64,000 bases of DNA from Leucosporidium creatinivorum (GCA_001600635.1 BCKL01000011.1:1383-65382), one strand, 5' to 3'; numbered from the stretch's first letter, positions 11,774 through 23,964 are shown. Made by a program: numbers and translations. Notes: a model not told the origin generated them from the letters alone.

Positions 11774-14504
11774 TTAACGCTTCACCTCCTCGACCGAGCC
11801 CGTCTCAGGCGTCGTGCCCTGCGAGTCAAACTTCTCCTGGTCCCCCTTCGGCGAGTAGCTATCGGTCTTGCCGATAAAGCCTTTGAGTATTGAGAGAATG
11901 GTGTGTCGACCTTCAAAGATGGGGAAGAGGACGACGGCGCCGAAAGCGAAGAAGGCCCAAAGGAGCGAAACGATGATCCAACCAACAAAGAAGGACTTGG
12001 AGAAGATGTAGGCGCTTCCGTACATCGAGAGAGGCCAGATGATGAAAATGCCGAGCTACGGAGGCCGAGTTAGCGGCAGTAGCGAAGGAGTCTGAAGCGA
12101 AAGGCTCACGAAGAGGAAGAGGGTCACCCAGCGAGCAAGAAGGGCGGCCTTGTAGAGCTTTTCGGGGTTGTAGGAAGGGTCCTCATAAGTTACATCGATG
12201 TGGTCGCCCTTTTCGGTGACGATGCGCACAGCCGCGAGCGATTCCCAGTCGCTGCAAGAGCAAGGGGGTGAGCTCGGTCGGCGCTGATGTGATCGGTGAA
12301 AGTGCTTACTAGTTGGCAGGGCGGAAGATTGAGATAAACAGAGTAACGAAGGCGCTTGCAGCGATGCCGGTGAGGCATCCGTACAGGCAGGGATCGATGA
12401 GGCCGACCGAGGCAATGGTGACCTCGCCCGAAAACTTGTGAGCGAGGGTGAGCCAAGCGATGACGCCCGAGATGAACCCGACTGCAGAGAGTTAAGGGTC
12501 AGTGGTGTTCTTGCTGGTGCAGCTGAGTGCAGCTCACTCCAGATAGAAGCCCCAGCCGCCAAAGCGCCTTGACGAGAGGAGAAGAAGGTGAGGATGAGAG
12601 GCGGAAGGCCTGGTCCCGTGAAGATGCCGGTCATGTTGTAGATGAAACTGAGGTCGACTCCAATGCCAAAGAGCATTGAGGCAAAGCCAGCCATCCAGAG
12701 GGAGAAGCCAACGACGGCCCAATGCGAAGATTTGAGGAGGGCGCGATCATCGGCGTTGGGTTTGCTGGTGAGGATGAGAGTCAGACAGGCAAGATTGAGA
12801 ACCTCTGGCATGCTTCACTCACATGTAGGTCTTGAAGATATCATATGAGATGACGGTGGAGACTCCGACGAGCTGCGCCGAGATCGCCGAGGTGCACGAC
12901 ATGAACATGAGAAGAAGCACGGCTCCCGCTCCTCCCTTTCCGAGTATGGTCTGGGCGGCGAAGGGGAGTACGAGTCCGGCGCCAACCTCCGACGACGTCA
13001 TGCGACGAGGGAAGGTGGGAAAGCTCGGCGAGTTCTCAAGGGCGACGGCGACGAGGCCAGCGGTGGTAGCCAGCGTGAAAGGCTGCGGGGTTGAGCGGGT
13101 ATCAAAAGTTTTTTTTTTCTTGAAACGTGACTGCTGACGTACCATGGCAAACCAGGACAGTCCACCGAGAATGTAGCCGGGAACGGCGCTGGCCGGGTCA
13201 CTCGCGATTCCCTTCTGATGGAACGAGTTGTCTGTTTGAGATAGTGAAGGTCAGCGTCAGACAAGACTATGACGGAGAGCCATCCCTTACCGGAGAACAC
13301 GACTCCGGTGTATTCAAGGAGACTGAGGATGGCAAACTTGAGAGCGCCGAGAGAGCGGACCGTCATGTAGCTGTGCTCGTGGGTGGGGGCATCGTTGTTG
13401 CGAGCCTGAGCATCGAGAAGAAGCTCGAACATGCGTCCTGGGGATCCGATGAGGTGACTGGTCGAATAGGTCTGCGCGAAAAGGTCGAAGTCAGGTTTGT
13501 CTGTTGCGCCGAGCTCGGCTTTGGCGTCGAAACTCACCACAAACCAGAGCACAATCAAGATGATGAGGATGATGGTAGTATGGGCGTAGTCGGTGAGGAG
13601 GGTGGCCCTGTGGGAGTGTTGAGCGTTAGGGAGAGCCTAGTCATCTGCCCAACCGACTGACCTGAGGCCTCCGCGAAGGGTGTACGCAGCGACAGAGAGA
13701 GGTAACAGCCACGTCGCAGCGTAGATGCTCATTCCTGTGAGACTGTTGATGGCGGCAGCGCCTCCGAGCAAGACGGAAGAGACGACAAGCTGTTGTAAGA
13801 GAGGATCAGTGAACGCCGAGGCTTGCTGGAAGCGAGAAAGGGCGACGCACCGTATTGGCGGCCAGACTGAAGAACATGAAGGACAGATGGACAAAAGTCC
13901 CATAGCGCACGCGCATAATTTCAAGGAAAGTGGAGGCGTTGGGAGCTTTGATCTTACTTTGCACCGCCAAATTGCTGAAAACCATGATCCTGCACCAGCA
14001 ATATCAGTACATAGCCTTCCAAATGCTCAGAAGATGCTCAAAATACTGAGTAGAGTTGCAGCAGCCATAGAAGAGGGCTCCGGCCACGCCATATTGGTAG
14101 GCAACCTGATTCGGCGGAGCTCGGCGTTAGCAGCTGTTCGGTGTCATGACCGGAGCAGCGTGTAGAGAGCTAGAGCTACTCACAGTGCAGGACGATAGAA
14201 GTGTAGTCGACCAGGTCCAAGAAGAGATGACACCGGCGGCCGTCAATCCAGTGCTGATGGAGCGCTTTGCAACGGCGAACTCCTCGTTTGAGTCGAACTT
14301 GCCGTTGGCGCGCTTGGTGAGAATGGCGCTGATACCAATCATACCGAGAGCGAATAAGGCCCCCAAACCGACAACAACTCCATATCTGCAGGAGACTGGA
14401 CGGTCAGCGCCAGCAGATGAGATTACTGCGCCGAGAGGGGCTACCGGAGGCGAGAGCGCTTACCCTGCTCCTTGTGAGAGGGCGGGAGGCACTGTCTCGC
14501 TCAT
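11774..14504 (-). CDS. DUR3: urea active transporter, sodium:solute symporter family
   Basis: Plasma-membrane proton-coupled urea (and polyamine) importer. The protein starts MSETVPPALSQGAGYGVVVG and continues GALFALGMIGISAILTKRAN, then the DUR3-typical segment VAKRSISTGLTAAGVISSWT followed by WSTTLLSSCTVAYQYGVAG. A long series of hydrophobic helices follows, including YAATWLLPLSVAAYTLRGGL, FVVSFDAKAELG and LLLMFMSCTSAISAQLVGVS. The C-terminus is hydrophilic (GDQEKFDSQGTTPETGSVEE). Roughly 14-15 membrane segments are expected for the family. Numerous short introns are visible, one with a run of ten T residues near 13108. The gene shares an upstream region of nearly 1 kb with a divergent peroxidase gene. 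Confidence 0.92.
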
Positions 14505-15464
14505 ACTGAGTTCCAAGTGAGAAAGTTTGAGCAAGCGAGGGGTGCACCGAGCAGAGAAGCGTGCGATAGAGGGCGAACGGGGGACGGTAGTCGAACCTTT
14601 AAGCGTTCTGCGCACCTTCTTCTCACCAGCTAGCACGCACAAAGCGCAAGAAACGTCGTGTTGCAGTGATAAAGGCGTGCTGGGCGATGAAGTCTGAGCT
14701 TAAGGCAAGCGTTGGAGGAAGAGCGTCGATCTCCGACTTATTGCGAGGCGGCTAGAACAGCGCGCGGTAGATCGAGATACATCGTACGAGCCAATGAGGT
14801 GCTGCACAAGCCTTGAGAGAGCAAAGAGTTTGATCGAAAGCGCACGCCTTCCAGCTCGCAAGAGCGATGAGAGAAGCGGCCGGTCATCTTGCACCATATC
14901 AGCACAGGACAGTGCAGAGAGCTTGACACGGCCGCGAAGGGGAACCGAATCCCATCTTGAACGACTCAGTACCCGCTGCTGCAGCCAGAGGGCCCGCCGC
15001 GCGCAGAACAAGGTGCAAGAGATCAGGCGCTGTGACAGGCTCGCTCTCTTCTGACTGTCGCCTTCTCGCTTCAAGTGCTCGACGTCCAACAGCCTCCCGG
15101 CAGAATGGCATCTTGATTAAAAGTCACCTACGCTATGGATGATCGAGCTTCGAGAGCTCCTCCAGCGTCGTCACCGTCATCCACAGCCGAACCCTTCGAG
15201 CCATCGTACAGCGCTAACAGCCTCGTTTGAGCCCGCTACGGAGGCATGTACACCATAATTGCATCTTCTACCGCCTTTGCGCTGCAGAGACGACGTGCTC
15301 GAGCACCCTTTGGCCAACCAAGAGCGAGATTTACCCCTCGGCGCCGAGCTCCTCGCTCGCCATTGCTGCCCGTCTTCAGCTACTTCAGCAGCCCTGCTAA
15401 GCTTACTCTCTTTCTTTCCTCACCCATACTCTGCTACCCACCTTCCTCCACCCTCTCCCTCTCC
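14505..15464. other. divergent upstream region of DUR3 and peroxidase
   Basis: About 960 bases between two divergent genes. A single GATAA word at 14668-14672 could be a nitrogen-response GATA site for DUR3 but is weak evidence. An in-frame ATG at 15246 lies upstream of the peroxidase start and would add a basic leader without a signal peptide, so I treat it as 5' UTR. No RNA gene or additional protein gene is seen. Confidence 0.45.
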
Positions 15465-17435
15465 ATGATAGCCATCAGGCTCACCGTCCTCGCCTTCCTC
15501 GCTTCGGCGCTCGGTGCTTCCGCCTTCCCTCATCTCGCCAAGGACGTCAAGTCGCACAACCTGCACGAGCTTGAGAAAACGGTCAACGACATCATCAAGC
15601 GTGCTGACATCAAGCAGCTCCATGCCGACGCTCGGGAGCGGCGCCGCACGAAGCGGGCAGCTACCTTCTCTGCAGCTCGTCAGCTCGTTGATGTGACTGG
15701 TGAACATCGGTTCATTGCCCCCACCGCTTCGGATACCCGCGGTCCGTGCCCTGGCCTCAACGTCTTGGCAAACCACGGATGTAGGTGATGTTGAACAGAG
15801 AGAAGGACGACTGGCGTTGCGTTTTGGCTTGCTGATTGACGTCTTCACAGACTTTGACCGCTCTGGCAACACCAACCTTGTTCAGAGTACCAATGCGCTT
15901 GTCAACCAGTTCTCGATGGGAGTTGATACGGCTCTCGCTCTGGTGAGTCGGGCGCGCCGAGCATCGCCGAGCATCGTCGAACCCTTGGAAAGGCCCAAGT
16001 CGCGGTGTTGAGGCCCTTCTTCACAGGTCGCTTACTCTATTGCCATTATTGGTGATCCTGTCGCCCTCACTTGGTCCATCGGTCGCTCGCCCGGCTCGAG
16101 CACTCTCCTTCCCGGAATCCTTTCGCCCCCCGGAGGTATCGACCAGTCGCACAACAACTACGAGTCGGATGCGAGTGTCACGCGCGGAGACTCGTACCTC
16201 TACAACGGCGACGTCTGGTCTGTGCAGCTCGGTATGCCCTCCCGGCGGTGCTCTCGGCTCTCGGCGCTCGCTGACCGCCTTCGACAGACAATTTCAAGCA
16301 CCTGTACTCGCTGCAGAACGATAGTGCGACCGCTGACTACAATCAGGACGTCCTCACTGTCCAACGCGAATGGACAATAGAGCACAGTATCTCAAAGGTG
16401 AGCTTCGACGATTCCGAGTCGCCATCGCCGAGCATGATCTTGCAGGCTGCGCGTTGATGGCCGCCCTTAACTACGTGTGCTCACCTTCTTTTCTTCCTCG
16501 GCTCGCAATAGAACCCTCGCTTCTTTTTTGCCGCCTTCCCTGGTCTGGTCGTCTCTACCGCTGCCCACAATGTGAGTGCTTGCGGTGCCGTTCTGCCCGC
16601 CATACGCTGCTGATCTCGCTCTGTCCTCTGCTCAGTTTGTTCCGTTTTTCTTCGTACGCCATCTTCTAGGTCTCTGAAAGCCTCTCCGAGCGCTGCTGAC
16701 CACTGTACCTTGCTCCTTCTTTCCCTCTACAGAGCAACCGCTCGGCCGAGCATCCCGAGGGTCGGCTCGACCAAGCCACGCTCAAGTCCTTCTTCTCCAT
16801 AACCGGAGATTCACTCGAGGACCTCAAGTGGGTTCCCGGAAACGAGCGATTCCGTGAGTTTTACTGGACCTCAGCTTGGCGGGCGCAGCCGAGCTGATCG
16901 CCGTTGCTTCTCTCGCTGTCAGCCGACAACTGGTACCGTGCCGACCCCAATGCTCCTTATACACTCGTCGACGTCGTTGAGGGTGTCTTGAAGGTAATCA
17001 GCAAGGTTCCAGCGGCTGGCAAGATTGGGTGAGTGCCGTCTCGTTCTTTTCTCGCCGACGCCGAACCCGATCACTGACGAATCACTTCCTGCAGAGGTAA
17101 CACCGGCACGGTAAACTCCTTCACTGGTGTGGATATCTCAGACCTCACTGGTGGCGTTGTACGTTGATTGACAGCCCCCAACGTATCCCTTGCTGACCGT
17201 GCTTCCTCTTCAGCTCAACGCCGAGACACTCCTTCAAGGCAACAACCTCATCTGCTTTGCGTTCGCCGCAGCTCGCCAGGGAGTCCCTTCCGTTCTTGGA
17301 GGTGTCGTGACCCTCGTTGGCAATGCCCTCTCCTTCCTCGACTCTAAGCTCAACGCCGTTCTCCCCGAGCTCGGCTGCCCTCAACTCGACAGGCTCAACC
17401 TCGCCCTCTTCTCCCAGTTCCCTGGCTCTGGCTAG
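15465..17435 (+). CDS. secreted heme-thiolate peroxidase (chloroperoxidase/UPO family)
   Basis: Predicted extracellular heme-thiolate peroxidase or peroxygenase. The start MIAIRLTVLAFLASALGASA is a good signal peptide and is preferred over the upstream in-frame ATG at 15246. The heme-cysteine motif is GPCPGLNVLANHG, just before the second exon. About ten exons follow: DFDRSGNTNLVQSTN, VAYSIAIIGDPVALTWSIG, a distal-pocket segment NNYESDASVTRGDSY, then NPRFFFAAFPGLVVSTAAHN, and LNAETLLQGNNLICFAFAAA near the end. Family members usually have EGD or EHD in the pocket motif; here it reads ESD, keeping the acid residues but replacing the middle one. A second member lies at 33018-35124 and a broken fragment at 2945-3345. 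Substrate unknown. Confidence 0.87.
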
Positions 17436-17876
17436 GCATCGGGCTGATACTCTCAACCTGCCATCTTCTCAACCTGGTGAGCTTGTCGCATGGCCGTCCA
17501 TGCCGTCTTAAGAGAGCTCGGCTGACCTTGCTCCTCGGCTTTCGCAGGCCCCTCGCCCACCTTGCCTTGCTGAGGATCCATATCGAGCCTCCATATACAT
17601 TTCTTGTCCTACACTTTATCACACCAACCGTCTGTTAACCTTCCGCAATCCACCGAAGATTCGCCTCGGCCCAGCTCGGCGGGAGCGACAAGCTCAAGGC
17701 GAGCAGCGAATGGCTATTGTCGGGTGCAAGAGCATGGCGGGCAGGGCCTAAGCAATTGGACCACACTGTAATCGAGTCCTTGAGAGCAACCGAGATGAAC
17801 CTCCTCAACGCTGTGGCTCTCGTTCTCCGCCGGCCGCGCTCCTTGCCTTCTTCCTCCTCTCTCTCCCTGTGCTGTC
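17436..17876. other. intergenic, nothing recognised
   Basis: 3' flank of the peroxidase gene and upstream region of the small gene at 17877. Short open frames only, with no recognisable similarity. Confidence 0.45.
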
Positions 17877-18400
17877 ATGTCGACTTCGCCTCCCAAACTC
17901 AACTACTCGACTACAACTTACTTCACGGTGTCAAGCACTCTTCCACCTCTCAGCATCTCTTCAGCCCTTTCCGCCAACGCATCCTCCTCCGCCTCGACTA
18001 ACAGCAGCCCGAGCGTGCTCAGCTACACTGGACCCGTTGGAGCACTAGATCACGAGCACATCTTCGCTTTGCCCGGTATTCCTTCGGCCAACCCGCCGGA
18101 CGAGCGAGCACTGGACGTCAAACAGCGGCTGGAGCGAGTCGACGGCGTTTCCCTTGTCGATATCATGGTTCTGAAGCAGCGGGCTAGCAGGAAGTTTGAG
18201 TGCTGAGTAGGGAGCATAAGGCAGGATGGGTCGACGTTGGCGCTGAAGAGGTAAGTAGCTTGATGCGAACGGCGACCCTCTCTCAGCCCAGCTGAACGTC
18301 TCTCTCGACCAACAGGCTCCGCGCTGCCCCTCCCGTCTACTCCTACACACGACACCTCTTCCGCCAACCTACCGCGCCAATTTCCAAGCGGTCCCAGTAA
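17877..18400 (+). CDS. small protein of unknown function
   Basis: Not recognised. The ATG opens MSTSPPKLNYSTTTYFTVSS, followed by a Ser-rich segment, then LSYTGPVGALDHEHIFALPG and RLERVDGVSLVDIM. The simple frame ends at a TGA at 18204-18206, giving 109 residues. A better model removes a 57-base intron (18168-18224, GT...CAG) and a standard GTAAGT intron (18251-18315), giving DGSTLALKRLRAAPPVYSYT and a final stop at 18398-18400, about 133 residues. The second intron is well formed, with a CTGAAC-like branch, which supports the longer model; the first has a weak donor. The protein is basic toward its C-terminus with no clear signal or membrane segment. It converges with the hydrolase gene whose stop lies 90 bases further on. 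Confidence 0.5.
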
Positions 18401-18489
18401 AGTCGCTATTCGCTGCTCGCCTTGCCCCTCGGCCGATGGCGAATCACCTCGACTCGGTCTATTCACGCAACAACAGGACACACTATTCG

Positions 18490-20962
18490 CTACCACATTC
18501 CCACCTGGCCCCACTTCCGACCCGCCCGCTCGACCGCCAAGCTGGCTAAGGCGCTCCTCAACCGCCCATCCTCCTTCCGCTCACTCGCCTCGGTCTCGGT
18601 CTGCGCCTCCATCGGCGCAGGGAAGAGGAACCCAGGATCCGACACACAGGTCGTCCCGTACTCGGGAACGACACCGTCGTTGAAGTAGGCGCGAATGGCC
18701 TTGGCGGTGCAGAGGGAGGGGTGGGCGAGGGAGCAGTGGCCATAGCTGCGAGGGTAGCGGTTCAGTAGGGCGCGGTGGAGATGAAAAGTGATACCGACGT
18801 ACCCATCTTGAATGAGCAGCGAGGATGAGTCGTTGCTAAAGCTCGATGCCATGCGAATCGCCGCCGAGAGCGGCGTTGCTGGGTCGGCGGTATTGCCGAT
18901 GAAGAGAATCCGGTTTCTGTGTGGCTCAAGTCGAGTCAGGGGAACGGGCTCAAGTCGAGTCAGGGGAACGCGAGGCCCTTGTGTATGCTTCAGACTCACC
19001 TCGTTTTCCTCAATCCGTCCGCCCTCGTCCATGGCCCTCGGTAGACGTCGCGCGCTACGACAGACCAGCGCCGACACTGCGCAACCCACAACGCCCATGC
19101 CTCTCCACTAATAGAGAGGTTGCCCATCTCGCGCATATAGAGAATGAGCGTCTCCAGCGATGTGCTGAGAGCCGCTGGGTCGGTATCGGCGCACTCGATG
19201 ATCTGCGAAGGGGAAGGCGTCAGCTCGGTCGAGGTTTTGAAGGAGGCTGAACATACAGAGCAGGTCAATCCCGAGCCAACAACATCCAATGGACGACCGA
19301 AGGCGTTGTCGGATGGGTCATGAGGAGCAAGGTCAAAGCCGTCGTTGAGCTTGAGGTAGAGTGCCGTGCCGTTCCCTTTCTCGGCATCGGCGAGGGCCTG
19401 CGCGAGAGAAGGCCATCCGATGGGGTTGTAGAGCCCTCGGAAGATGGTGTGCTGAATGGCGGAAGTAGTGACGATACCTGCACCGAGGTCGGGCGAGACG
19501 TGCAGAGGGTTCCGGTGAAGGCGCGCGCGAAGTGCGCCGAGGCGAGCGTGTAGGGAAGACAGTGTTGAGTTGGGCTCGGAGAAAGCACAGCGAGAGGGCC
19601 CTGCTTTGGCACACGAGCTCAGAAAGCCATCCAATGTCTGAAGATTAAGGTCAGGTCAGCGAGACAGCGGCCGAGCAGCTCGGCGAGACTCACCTTGCTC
19701 GTGTGATTCATCGCGCTACGTCCCCAGTTCCATAAGTTCTGCGAGTACTCAATGCTATCACTCACTCCGTCGAGGACGAAATGGCCGACCAGATCAGGGT
19801 ACATAGCCTGCGCAGAGAGGATCGGGTCAGCCTCAGACGTTCGGCCTCAATACGGTTCATGGGACAGCTTACAGCAAACGTGGCGCCGAGAATCGTACCA
19901 TACGACAATCCGTAGTACTTGACGGAACCTTCTCCGAAGGCGTGCATGAGGAAGCGCATATCTCTCGCTGCTACGGCGGTGGAAAGATGCTGGAGGAGAT
20001 CCTGGTCGCCGTGCTGCACGCAGTTCTGGTCCTCCGCGAGGTTGAAGCCGTCAAGCTTACGAGCCCATGCTAGCTCCTGATCCGAGATGGGCGCGGAGAG
20101 GTTGTCGTAAGGGATGGAGGCGAGCGAGCTCGGCGTGTTCTCGTAGAGGAGACCGAGAGCTTCTTGGTCGCGTTGGAAGAGCTGAGCTTTGTTCTCCGAC
20201 GAGAAGCAGTGAGGCGCAGGAGAGGTGAGATTGACACCGCGTGGGTCCCATGAGATGATGTCGTAGCGGCCTGCAAGCGGAAGCGGTCAGATCACCTCGC
20301 GCGAGCCAAACGAAACGGCATAATTCACCTTCAACGATCTCGGAGAGATGCTTGCCAACACGAGCAATCTCCTCGGTTCCAGATCCGCCCGGTCCACCCT
20401 GCGAAAGAACAGATGTCAGTGCTTTCGTCGCTCGGCCGAGAAAGTGAGCTCACCGGATTGACGAGCATTGAACCCTTCCTCCTCTTCCCGCTGACTGTAG
20501 CCGGGTACTTGCGAAGAGCAAGACTGACAGTTTTATTGTTGCTGGGGTCAAGATGGTCCAGAGGTGCTTTGACGAACGAGCTGCGAGGCGGAGGAGATCA
20601 GCTCAATTCAGCGACCCGCTGCTGACGAGCAGAGATCACCAGTAGGTATCCGGCGAATCGGGGCACTTGAACCACTCGATGGGAGCGCCGAGTGGAGGCT
20701 GCGGCCAGCCCTTCGAGTCTGACGATTCATCGCCGACCTGCGAAACGGGGAAAGGGATCAATGAGAGGATAGGGAGAGTCTCGGCGTAGGAGAAGCCTAC
20801 GCTGGTGATGCTTAAGAGTAAAGGAATGACTCGCATCACGCCCCACATTGCAAGCATGCCTGCGCCGAAGACACGAGCGGTCCAGACGAGGGAAGGAGCA
20901 AGTGCCCGCCGAGTGTAGTGCGTAGGCAGCTCATGGTCGAGAGGAGACTTGCTTGAGGACAT
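18490..20962 (-). CDS. TAP-like alpha/beta hydrolase, membrane-anchored
   Basis: Predicted serine hydrolase of the tripeptidyl aminopeptidase-like family (TAP-like C-terminal domain). The start MSSSKSPLDHELPTHYTRRA precedes a hydrophobic segment (AGMLAMWGVMRVIPLLLSIT), suggesting a type II membrane anchor. The hydrolase core shows GGPGGSGTEEIARVG (oxyanion region), YDIISWDPRGVNLT, the nucleophile elbow KYYGLSYGTILGA with Ser in G-L-S-Y-G, the Asp loop ILFIGNTADPATPLS, and GHCSLAHPSLC carrying the likely catalytic His. About nine exons. The intron before ILFIGNT carries a perfect 24-base tandem duplication (see repeat). Probably acts on peptides at the vacuole, ER or cell surface. Substrate unknown. 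Confidence 0.87.
18923..18970. repeat. 24-bp perfect tandem duplication in a hydrolase intron
   Basis: Two identical 24-base copies (18923-18946 and 18947-18970) lie in the intron 18917-18999 of the TAP-like hydrolase gene. On the coding strand each copy contains CCCTGACTCG, a good branch-site sequence, so the branch site is duplicated. Perfect identity suggests a recent event. Confidence 0.9.
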
Positions 20963-21411
20963 ATCGCTACTGTACGAAAAGTTTCGTGAGCCGTGGGAAC
21001 TCTCTCGTTCCTGTGGAGCTTGCCAGACTCACCTGGGGCAGCTGAAGAAGCAGCGTAGAGCCTGAGAAGCTCAAGTAGAGCCTGTACCGGACCAGAAGAG
21101 CAGCAGCACAAGGCCGAGAATTAGCTTGACCGTCCGGTCGTGCAGGGAAGGACAACAGGAAAGACAAAGCAGGAAGCAAGGAGCGAAGGAGCGAGCTTCT
21201 TCCCGTTGCGACCGAGACCCCTCTACAAGGTCTCGCTGTTCTCTTGCTGCCCTGTAGACTACAACTGGTTTCCTACAGCTCTGCACCTCCTATGCTGCTC
21301 TTCCATGCCGAAAGACTTGCCGAAAGGAAGAGCGGAGCTCCTGCCGCCGTGGGGGAGCTGGAGAGGCGAGCGTAACGCTGGTTGGCTCAGCTTCCATCAA
21401 ACGGGTCGAAG
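20963..21411. other. divergent upstream region of hydrolase and CYB2-like gene
   Basis: Shared upstream region of two divergent genes. A 28-codon ORF beginning MLLFHAERLAERK precedes the flavocytochrome start on the plus strand and could be a uORF if transcription starts early enough. Nothing else recognised. Confidence 0.4.
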
Positions 21412-23752
21412 ATGCTAGTAAGATACAGCACACGTGCATTGAGGACAGCCACAGCCTCTGCAGCCCGACGCAGCATCACTACAGCTCCTGCAGCAGCAGC
21501 GAGGCTGGGAGGGTGGACGAAGGTGGTGGCCGGCTCTGCTGCAGCTCTCGCTTTGACGGTGAGCGAGGGCGTACTCTTGGGGGGTGCGAGAAGCTAACTA
21601 GACCCTGCCTCTGCAGGCTTACACCTTGCAACAACGGCCTCTCGCTCTTGACGCGCCTCGACAGCTCCAGCAGCGGCCGACTCTGGGCACCGAGGATCGC
21701 AAGAAGTACATGGGACACGAAATTAGCAAGCACAAGACAAGGGACGATTGCTGGGTAGTCATAGACGGCGAGATCTGGGAGTGAGTGTCGAGCTAGTGCC
21801 GAAAGCCGAGCACCGAGCTGACCTTGCCTGCTTCCCTCAGCGTGACCGACTTTCTGGCCAAGCATGTACGTTCTCAACCCGCCTCGGAGAAGTCCCCATT
21901 TTCTTACATCCCTCTCAACAGCCTGGAGGAGCCGAACTGATCCTCGAAAACGCTGGCAAAGACATCACGTTCGCTCCTCCTTGCGCTCGCTTCCTTGCCT
22001 CCGGCTCACCCTCCCTGTCGATAGGGCGCTCTTCAACAATCTCCATCAAGAGGGAACACTAAAGAAGATCCGCTCGCAAATCACACCCATTGGAGTCTTC
22101 GACACCAGCTCGGTTCTCGAGGCAGTCGGACTCGACGACGGAGGCATCGCCGAGCGGAGGGCCGAGCTCCCGCCACCGGAGTACGTACTGAACCTCCACG
22201 AGTTCGAGCAATTTGCGAGACAGATTCTCGGAGAGGACTCGAGGCAGTGGCGGTATTTCTCTTCGTGGGCAGACGACGGAGCCAGTGAGTCCCTCCCTTC
22301 TCAGCTTTACTCCTTCCATAGCTAACGCTCAGCTCTCCGTCGCAGGCTACGCCTCCGCCGCTTCGTCCTTCTCTTTCCTTCGCTTCATCCCTCGCGTCAA
22401 CGTCCCCGTCGCAACTATCGACTCGTCAACCACCTTCTTCTCGCAACCCGTCCCCATCCCCATCTTCTTCTGCCCAACCGGTCAAGGTCGCAATGGCCAT
22501 CCTGATGGCGAGTTGAACTTAACTCGCAGTGGAGCTAGGACGGGCTTCCCACAAGGCGTGTCGAGCGGTAGCTCGTACTCGATCAACGAGATCTTGACCG
22601 AGAGGGACGAGCTGGTCAAGCAGGGGAAGGCGCGAACACCGGTTTGGTGGCAGCTGTGTGCGTACATAGACGTGCTCTGTCCTGTCAATCTACTGATACT
22701 CTCTTGCGCCTACAGACATCCATTCCGACCGCGAGGAGACGGCCGACCGAATTCGCAATGCCGTTCGCGCCGGCTCGGACGCCATCCTCATCACCGTCGA
22801 CGTTCCTGCCCTCGGCAAACGCGAAGCAGATTCCCGGGTACTGCCTACCGCCGGCTCAAGTGGTGCCAAGAAGGATGGAGGACTCGCTTCGACGACCGCC
22901 TCGCTGCTGGATGGTGAGCTCGGCGCCGTTTCTTCCCCCCTGCTCCGGAGATGGACGCTGACCACTCGCTCGCCTCCTCACCTGTAGCCAACCTCACCTG
23001 GGCCGACATCAAGTGGGTGCAATCCCTTGCACCTGGCCTACCGGTCCTCGTGAAGGGCGTGCAATCGCCCGAGGATGTCGAGCTCGCCAAGAAGCATGGC
23101 GCGGCGGGCGTCATCCTTTCCAACCACGGAGCGAGTCTCAGATCTATTCGCTAATATTGTCAATAAGGTGCTGACCTCGAGGACTTCCTTCTCGCCGACT
23201 GCAGGGCCGACAACTCGACGGCGCTTCTCCTCCCATCGCTACCCTGCTTCGCACGCACGAGGAGTACCCTCACCTTCTCAAAGACGACAAGTTCGAGGTG
23301 TACATCGACGGAGGAGTCCGGAGGGGTACAGAGTGAGTGAAGAGCGCCCTTCCTGCCCTGGTCAACCTTCGCCAGAGCGATCGCCGAGAAACGCAGCTGA
23401 CTTTCTCCCTCTGCCTCGCAGTGTTCTGAAAGCGTTGTGTCTCGGGGCTAAAGGAGTCGGTCTTGGTCGTGCGATGATCTACGCTCAAGTACGTCTCCTC
23501 GTTTGCCTTTCTCGACCCTCTAACGCTGATTTTGTCCCTCCCCCGCTCGCCCTCTGCCTTGCCCCTCTCTTATAGGCCTGCTACGGCGAAGAAGGGGTCA
23601 TGCGCGCCTGCCAGATCCTCCAGGATGAAATCAGCACAGGCATGCGACTGCTCGGCGCAAAGACGATCAAGGATCTTAAGCCCGAGATGCTTGAGCTGCT
23701 GCCGGGTTTGGTGGGGAGGCGGTTGGGAGGGTCGAAGAAGAGCTACGAGTAG
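21412..23752 (+). CDS. CYB2: flavocytochrome b2, L-lactate dehydrogenase (cytochrome)
   Basis: Mitochondrial intermembrane-space enzyme oxidising L-lactate to pyruvate and passing electrons to cytochrome c. A basic leader ([20 protein letters not shown]) followed by a hydrophobic stretch ([12 protein letters not shown]) fits a bipartite intermembrane-space presequence. The cytochrome b5 domain shows [28 protein letters not shown] and [10 protein letters not shown], with both heme histidines. The FMN domain shows [24 protein letters not shown] (Tyr formed across a splice), [32 protein letters not shown] and the active-site SNHGGRQLDG. The intron splitting that last motif begins GC rather than GT. 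The heme-domain intron uses a GTTCGC donor. About ten exons. Other 2-hydroxyacid oxidases lack the b5 domain, so the assignment is firm. Confidence 0.93.
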
Positions 23753-23964
23753 GGGTTTGAGCTCATTGATACCCATCGAATCAGTTAAGTTCTGTCAAGC
23801 TGTCGTCCGCGTCGAGCCTCAGTATGACGCGAGCGCGAGGGGAACTGAGCGAGAGCCGAGCAGCAAAGCCGAGCCGAGTGTGCCGCAGAAGCTCGCCTCA
23901 CACGCAAACCGCTCTGCTCTGGATAGTACAACATGCTCCCATTCTTCCTTCGCACCACCACGGT

